Shown here: positions 50,225 through 56,996 of the stretch, one piece after another
Position numbering within the stretch: position 1 is the stretch's first letter
Layout: each line of letters starts with the position of its first letter
From: Chloroflexota bacterium
GTDB lineage: Bacteria; Chloroflexota; Anaerolineae; Anaerolineales; Villigracilaceae
NCBI GenBank assembly: GCA_023459215.1
Contig: JAEWVF010000003.1
Coordinates: 1 to 56,996 of the forward strand
Direction of reading: 5' to 3'
DNA: 56,996 nt
The notes under the pieces: generated by a model
Databases searched by the model: none
What the model saw: the letters and a program-made list of their open reading frames with translations, nothing else
Told to the model about the DNA's origin: nothing
Translations under genes and position numbers: made by a program

Positions 50225-50501
50225 ACAGGCTGTGATAGAAACGAGTAGGTATGGTTGAACTGTCAGCGAACCCGGGATTGGTGCAAGCCGGGTCAGGGCG
50301 CCAAACTGAAAATCCTTCTGGAGCCGTGAACTGAAATCCTTTTATCGGCGGAGAATAAGTGAACCGGTTGCCCACCGTTACCAGGGCAAAGGGATGATCG
50401 TCCCTTGCCGAGCGCCTGTGAACCCAAAATGGCAGACACAGGAAATCCGGGTGGTACCGCGTGAGTTTTACTCTCGTCCCAGGTTTGGACGGGAGTTTTT
50501 T
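50225..50501 (+). ncRNA. T-box riboswitch controlling ileS
   Basis: This about 280-nt leader ends with the T-box sequence GGGTGGTACCGCG (50449-50461), whose TGGT bulge pairs with the tRNA acceptor end. It is followed by the terminator. The distal stem I shows GGGATTGGTGCAAGCCGGG (50272-50290). A specifier codon ATC (Ile) can be read at 50312-50314 in ACTGAAAATCC. A second similar stretch, AACTGAAATCC, follows at about 50328, so the exact specifier is not certain. Uncharged tRNA-Ile would stabilise the antiterminator and switch ileS on. This leader fills the stretch between the carbonic anhydrase gene and ileS. Confidence 0.9.
50470..50501 (+). terminator. T-box terminator
   Basis: ACTCTCGTCC and GGACGGGAGT form the stem (one G-U pair), followed by a run of six T (50496-50501). 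This is the regulated terminator of the ileS T-box. Confidence 0.88.
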
Positions 50502-50507
50502 GTTTTA

Positions 50508-50573
50508 GACCCCCCTGTCCTCCCCCCCATTTTCGATGAAATTCAGTCGAAAATGGGGGGAACGTGAGGGGTA
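50508..50573. repeat. Palindromic element in the ileS leader
   Basis: CCCCCCATTTTCGA (50523-50536) pairs perfectly with TCGAAAATGGGGGG (50547-50560), with inner TGAA/TTCA and outer ACCCC/GGGGT arms. The element sits between the T-box terminator and the ileS ribosome-binding site (GGAGG at about 50582), and looks like an inserted repeat. Confidence 0.75.
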
Positions 50574-50591
50574 AAAATATCGGAGGTGTGA

Positions 50592-53762
<3,171 letters not shown>

Positions 53763-53783
53763 AATCGATTTTTGTAGTTTGAT

Positions 53784-53819
53784 AAAGACGCCGAGTCCTT
53801 GACCCGGCGTCTTTTGATT
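53784..53819 (+). terminator. Terminator after ileS
   Basis: AAAGACGCCG (53784-53793) pairs with CGGCGTCTTT (53805-53814), followed by TTGATTTTT. It separates ileS from the next promoter. Confidence 0.85.
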
Positions 53820-53832
53820 TTTGACATTCGGC

Positions 53833-53838
53833 TATAAT
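53833..53838 (+). promoter_or_regulatory. -10 box for leaderless transcription of the CDP-alcohol transferase gene
   Basis: TATAAT ends exactly 7 nt before the ATG at 53846. TTGACA is present but only 6 nt upstream of the box, too close to be its -35. Confidence 0.6.
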
Positions 53839-53845
53839 TAGGCCC

Positions 53846-54583
53846 ATGATAAACCTGACACTTCCTCCCAATCCTTTCTTCCGCAAAGCCCTGGCGATGG
53901 GCGTTCACCTTTTTACCGCTACCGGAGCTATCTGGGGACTGCTTGCGCTGGTGGCTATCTTTCGCCATGAGTGGCGGCTGGCGATTTTCTGGATGATTCT
54001 TGCCATGTTCGTAGACGGGTTCGACGGCATGTTGGCGCGCTGGGCGGATGTCAAAACTTATGCCCGGAACATCGATGGTGCCTTGCTGGATAATATTCTT
54101 GATTATTTCAACTACGTAGTGGTTCCGGCACTTTTCCTGGTTGAAGCGGATTTCTTGCCTGAGGGGTTCCGCTGGGCTGGGGCGATTGCGATTTTGTTGA
54201 CTTCCGCTTACCAGTTCACCCAGGTGGATGCCAAGACGGACGAGACCGAAGAATATTTCTTTAAGGGTTTTCCTTCATATTGGAATGTGATGGTTTTGTA
54301 CATGTTGGTCATGGGGTTGAATCCCTGGCTAAACCTGGCTTTCCTGGCTTTGTTCAATGTTTTGGTATTTGTGCCGGTGAAATACGTTTATCCCAGCCGT
54401 AATACGCGTTTGCGCCGCCTGACCTTGATTCTTTCGTATCTGTACGCGGTGATTGGCGTGTGGAGTGTTTTGCAGTACCCGAATGTGCCACAGTGGGCGG
54501 TTTGGGCTTCGTTTGTGTATGTGGCCTACTATATCGTGCTGAGTCTTTGGCCGCGCCGCAGTATCCAGCAAGCAGCGGCTTGA
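53846..54583 (+). CDS. CDP-alcohol phosphatidyltransferase (phosphatidylcholine/serine synthase-like)
   Basis: The 245-residue membrane protein has about seven membrane helices and the CDP-OH-P motif: Asp-Gly-x2-Ala-Arg in DGMLARWADV, then Gly-x3-Asp-x3-Asp in GALLDNILDYF (about 55-86). This transfers an alcohol to CDP-diacylglycerol. The segment GFPSYWNVMVLYMLVMGL is close to phosphatidylcholine synthases (Pcs type) and phosphatidylserine synthases. The head group alcohol is not settled by sequence alone. The ATG looks leaderless. The next gene, a class II aldolase, follows by 14 nt. Confidence 0.85.
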   Translation: MINLTLPPNPFFRKALAMGVHLFTATGAIWGLLALVAIFRHEWRLAIFWMILAMFVDGFDGMLARWADVKTYARNIDGALLDNILDYFNYVVVPALFLVEADFLPEGFRWAGAIAILLTSAYQFTQVDAKTDETEEYFFKGFPSYWNVMVLYMLVMGLNPWLNLAFLALFNVLVFVPVKYVYPSRNTRLRRLTLILSYLYAVIGVWSVLQYPNVPQWAVWASFVYVAYYIVLSLWPRRSIQQAAA

Positions 54584-54597
54584 GTTAGAGCAGGAAA

Positions 54598-55278
54598 ATG
54601 TTTAACCTTTTGCGTTTCAGTGAACTGGCGACCGAGCGTGATTTGCGTCTGGCAATTCTCGAGGTCGGCAGGCTGTGTTACTCCCAGGGGCTGATGCCAG
54701 CCAATAATGGCAATATTTCCGCGCGCATGGGCGAGGATCGGATCGTAATCACCCCTTCAACTCTGAGCAAAGGTCGCATGGAACTAGATGACCTGCTGGT
54801 AATTGATCTGGATGGACGGGTACTCAAGGCCGATTCGCGCAAAAGACGCCGGATATCTTCCGAGACCCCGATGCACCTCGAAGCCTATCGTCAGCGTTCT
54901 GACATTCGGGCCGTGATTCATGCCCACCCAGCCCATGCGACCGCTCTCACCGTTGCCGGAATCCCGTTCCCGGATGATGTTCTGCCGGAACTGCTGGAGG
55001 GCCTGGGACCTGTCCCGACAACGGATTTTGCCACCCCCAGCAGTGACGAAAATGCTTTTGCCATTCGTGGCCATATTGCTGCGCACGATGCCGTTTTAAT
55101 CCGTAATCATGGTGCCATTGCTGTTGGCCGTGACTTGGAAGAAGCCTTGGTCAATCTGGAGCGCGTCGAGCACGTTGCCAGAGTAATTACGCTGGCGCTG
55201 GGACTCGGGGACATTCAGCGCTTACCACCAGGGATGATCGAAAAGCTGCATGACCTGCGCCGGAAGATGAAATCATGA
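54598..55278 (+). CDS. Class II aldolase/adducin family protein
   Basis: The 226-residue protein matches the class II aldolase family: NNGNISARMGEDRIVIT at the N-terminus, a zinc-binding H-A-H motif in AVIHAHPAHATALTVAG (about 100-116), and the third His in VLIRNHGAIAVGRDLEEAL. Members cleave L-fuculose-, L-rhamnulose- or similar sugar phosphates, or epimerise ribulose phosphate. The natural substrate is unknown. It has AGGA upstream, lies after the phospholipid synthase gene, and overlaps the glycosyltransferase start by 4 nt. Confidence 0.87.
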   Translation: MFNLLRFSELATERDLRLAILEVGRLCYSQGLMPANNGNISARMGEDRIVITPSTLSKGRMELDDLLVIDLDGRVLKADSRKRRRISSETPMHLEAYRQRSDIRAVIHAHPAHATALTVAGIPFPDDVLPELLEGLGPVPTTDFATPSSDENAFAIRGHIAAHDAVLIRNHGAIAVGRDLEEALVNLERVEHVARVITLALGLGDIQRLPPGMIEKLHDLRRKMKS

Positions 55279-56828
55279 AGATTCGCTCCCTACCTCCGAT
55301 TTTTCTGGCGTTTTTGATCGTGGTAATTGCGTTCCTGCTGACGCTGGCCGCGCTGTCACAGGCGAATCCATTGCACACTTTTCCATCGCTCGATAGCGGT
55401 TATTATCTGTATATAGGCCAGCAAATCTTACAAGGGAAGATCCCTTATCTCGATTTGTGGGAGAGCAAACCGCCTGGCATTTTTTATCTCAATGCCCTTG
55501 GATTGTTCTTGGGGCGCGGTACCCGTTGGGGAATTTGGGCGCTGGAAATGCTTTCCTTGTTGGGTTCGGCGGCGCTTGGCTTTTTTGTTGCCAGGCGGCA
55601 CCATGGCTTTTTCCCAGCGCTGTTTGGTATGCTGGTTTGGTTGTGGGGCATTCAAGGAGTCTTGCAAGGTGGTAACTTAACGGAGGAATATTCCCTGCCT
55701 TTTAATTTTGCGGCAGCTCTTTTCTTTTCTCTTTCGCTTCAGTTTCCGCGAAATCGCTATTATCCCCTTTTGGTTGGTATCACGTTTGCGGGTAGTTTTC
55801 TCTTGCGGGCAAACAATACTGGCGTACAAATTGCCATCGTTCTTGTCTGGCTGTTATCTGCCTTGTTCCAGCGGGATTATCGGCAGTTGGCATTTCGCTT
55901 ATTGTGGTCGGGTTTGGCTGTTCTTTTGGCTCTGGGTGCGACCGGTTTGTTTTTTGTGGCACAAGGCAATCTCGTGGAAATGATAGATGCCGCTTTGATT
56001 TTTAATTTCTACCTTAGCGGCGGCGAAAAGAATCTGCTTTCTGGCGTAAGCGCAGGTTTTGGTTTCATTGGTATCCCCGCCGGCTTCGCCTTGTTGGGAT
56101 ATATCTTATTGCTTGCGGTTTTTAGCAAAGACAGGCCGTGGGAATTATTCCTGCTGATTCTTTTCCCCTTGGAATCTATTCTGAGCAGCCTGTCCGGGCG
56201 CGGATATCCTCACTATTACATCACCTGGATGCCTGCCCTGGCTCTTTTAAGCGCCTATTTGCTTTCCCATTTGCAGGAACTGCTGAAAGTGCTTAATGCT
56301 CATCGGGTTGTGGTAACGCTTGGGGTGTTGCTGGTTTTGTTTTTCCTGCTAATCAGCCCCCTTGATGAAATTACCTCCAGCTTGCTCCAGGTGGCTACAA
56401 ATCGCCAGCAGGGGATCGAGATGGATGATCCGCTTGCTGCTTACCTGCGCGAGAATACGGAGCCTGACGATTTGGTTCTCGTTTGGGGTGGCAGGTTGGC
56501 TTACAATTATTTATCGCGCCGCGAAAGCCCCTCGTCTGTTTTGTTCTATCCCCTTCTGGTTGATTCGCCTATCTCGTCTCGCCTTGCCGATAGATTTCTC
56601 CGCGAGTTGACTGCATCCCCGCCAACCCTGATTGTCGATACCCATGCGGTTAACCAAGACCTGCTTCCTGCGCTGGATCCGCAAATCCGCCGCGAGCAGG
56701 AACTGACGGGTAAATTATGGCAAGACCTGCCCGCAAATATCAGCTTGTTTTATAAATTTGTGGAGCAGAACTATGCCCAGGAAGCTGTCGTGAAGGGAAG
56801 TTCGATCTATCGTATTCGCTACCCATAG
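55275..56828 (+). CDS. GT-C type (ArnT/PMT-like) membrane glycosyltransferase
   Basis: The 517-residue protein has about eleven membrane helices. The first periplasmic loop carries an acidic motif (SLDSGYYLYIGQQILQGKIP) and DLWESKPPG, typical of lipid-dependent GT-C glycosyltransferases (dolichyl/undecaprenyl-linked, ArnT/PMT type). A C-terminal soluble domain follows from about 375. It would transfer a sugar from a polyprenyl phosphate to a lipid or protein on the outer face of the membrane. Substrate is unknown. The start ATG overlaps the aldolase stop by 4 nt. Confidence 0.85.
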   Translation: MKIRSLPPIFLAFLIVVIAFLLTLAALSQANPLHTFPSLDSGYYLYIGQQILQGKIPYLDLWESKPPGIFYLNALGLFLGRGTRWGIWALEMLSLLGSAALGFFVARRHHGFFPALFGMLVWLWGIQGVLQGGNLTEEYSLPFNFAAALFFSLSLQFPRNRYYPLLVGITFAGSFLLRANNTGVQIAIVLVWLLSALFQRDYRQLAFRLLWSGLAVLLALGATGLFFVAQGNLVEMIDAALIFNFYLSGGEKNLLSGVSAGFGFIGIPAGFALLGYILLLAVFSKDRPWELFLLILFPLESILSSLSGRGYPHYYITWMPALALLSAYLLSHLQELLKVLNAHRVVVTLGVLLVLFFLLISPLDEITSSLLQVATNRQQGIEMDDPLAAYLRENTEPDDLVLVWGGRLAYNYLSRRESPSSVLFYPLLVDSPISSRLADRFLRELTASPPTLIVDTHAVNQDLLPALDPQIRREQELTGKLWQDLPANISLFYKFVEQNYAQEAVVKGSSIYRIRYP

Positions 56829-56839
56829 GCTGGAGTTTT

Positions 56840-56996
56840 ATGATTGTTCGCGTAGACGATATAACAGAGGAAATTTATCAATCTTTTCAGCGTTTGATTC
56901 CCCAACTGACGGGTAATGTTCCGCCGCCGACCTGGGCGGAGTTGGAAGCCCTGGTTGCTTTCGAGGGCAGTATTCTGCTGGTTGCTCGGCTTGCCG
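56840..56996 (+). CDS. N-terminal part of a GNAT acetyltransferase (runs off the window)
   Basis: The first 52 codons are present. The sequence begins MIVRVDDITEEIYQSFQRLI, then PQLTGNVPPPTWAELEALVA and GSILLVARLA, which matches the start of GNAT-family N-acetyltransferases. TGGAG lies 5 nt before the ATG, and the gene starts 11 nt after the glycosyltransferase stop. The acceptor is unknown because most of the protein is outside the window. Confidence 0.6.
   Translation, partial: MIVRVDDITEEIYQSFQRLIPQLTGNVPPPTWAELEALVAFEGSILLVARLA

Overview
The window looks like a chromosomal segment of an Anaerolineae-type Chloroflexota bacterium. This is inferred from moderately high GC, a TIGR01906/DUF1461 membrane protein next to a membrane-fused spermidine synthase, Asp23 beside NusB, several class III cyclases and HD-GYP regulators, and secreted FGYP-module proteins. 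I see no rRNA, tRNA, CRISPR array, prophage or transposase. Nearly all genes are ordinary, intact chromosomal genes.

Layout: 1-9700 holds a small membrane protein with a terminator-containing leader, the spermidine-synthase/DUF1461 pair, a fabG-asp23-nusB-amidase operon, a tatAB-tatC pair, three small accessory genes and an AsnC-type regulator. 9700-23400 is almost entirely minus strand: an FGE-domain lipoprotein with an SD-masking hairpin; an operon running 2-hydroxyacid dehydrogenase - HAD phosphatase - adenylate cyclase - RarA - acyl-CoA synthetase (several 4-nt overlaps); PspC; an orphan CoA-transferase subunit; an alpha/beta hydrolase; a Ser/Thr kinase; and cystathionine beta-synthase. 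23569-24690 is an AT-rich island with one protein carrying a HEPN-like R-x4-H motif. 24816-33937 contains an SRPBCC-cyclase fusion, a UDP-sugar dehydrogenase, a secreted two-module protein, a PyrK-like flavoprotein subunit, a selenocysteine-containing selenophosphate synthetase (selD with in-frame UGA), a CNNM/CorC-type protein and a gamma-glutamyltransferase.

34043-40751 is a signalling block: multi-PAS/GAF histidine kinase, Rcp1-like response regulator, REC-PAS-HD-GYP, TolB-like protein and REC-HD-GYP. 40790-44815 has SmpB, an MFS transporter and a deletion scar where a truncated surface lipoprotein gene abuts the tail of a histidine kinase gene. 45044-48651 is an agmatine deiminase operon (carbamoyltransferase, antiporter, deiminase) behind a 20-bp palindrome that covers its -10 box; carbamate kinase is absent. 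48648-50131 is carbonic anhydrase plus a membrane protein. 50190-53762 is a T-box-controlled ileS. The window ends with a CDP-alcohol phosphatidyltransferase, a class II aldolase, a GT-C glycosyltransferase and the start of an acetyltransferase gene.

Three themes stand out. (1) SelD is read through a UGA with a textbook bacterial SECIS hairpin, so this organism should have a selenocysteine system. (2) At least five genes have TATAAT/TAAAAT boxes ending 6-7 nt before the start codon, meaning leaderless transcription is common. (3) Short palindromic repeats occur in several places, including inside an acyl-CoA synthetase CDS and between the T-box terminator and the ileS start.
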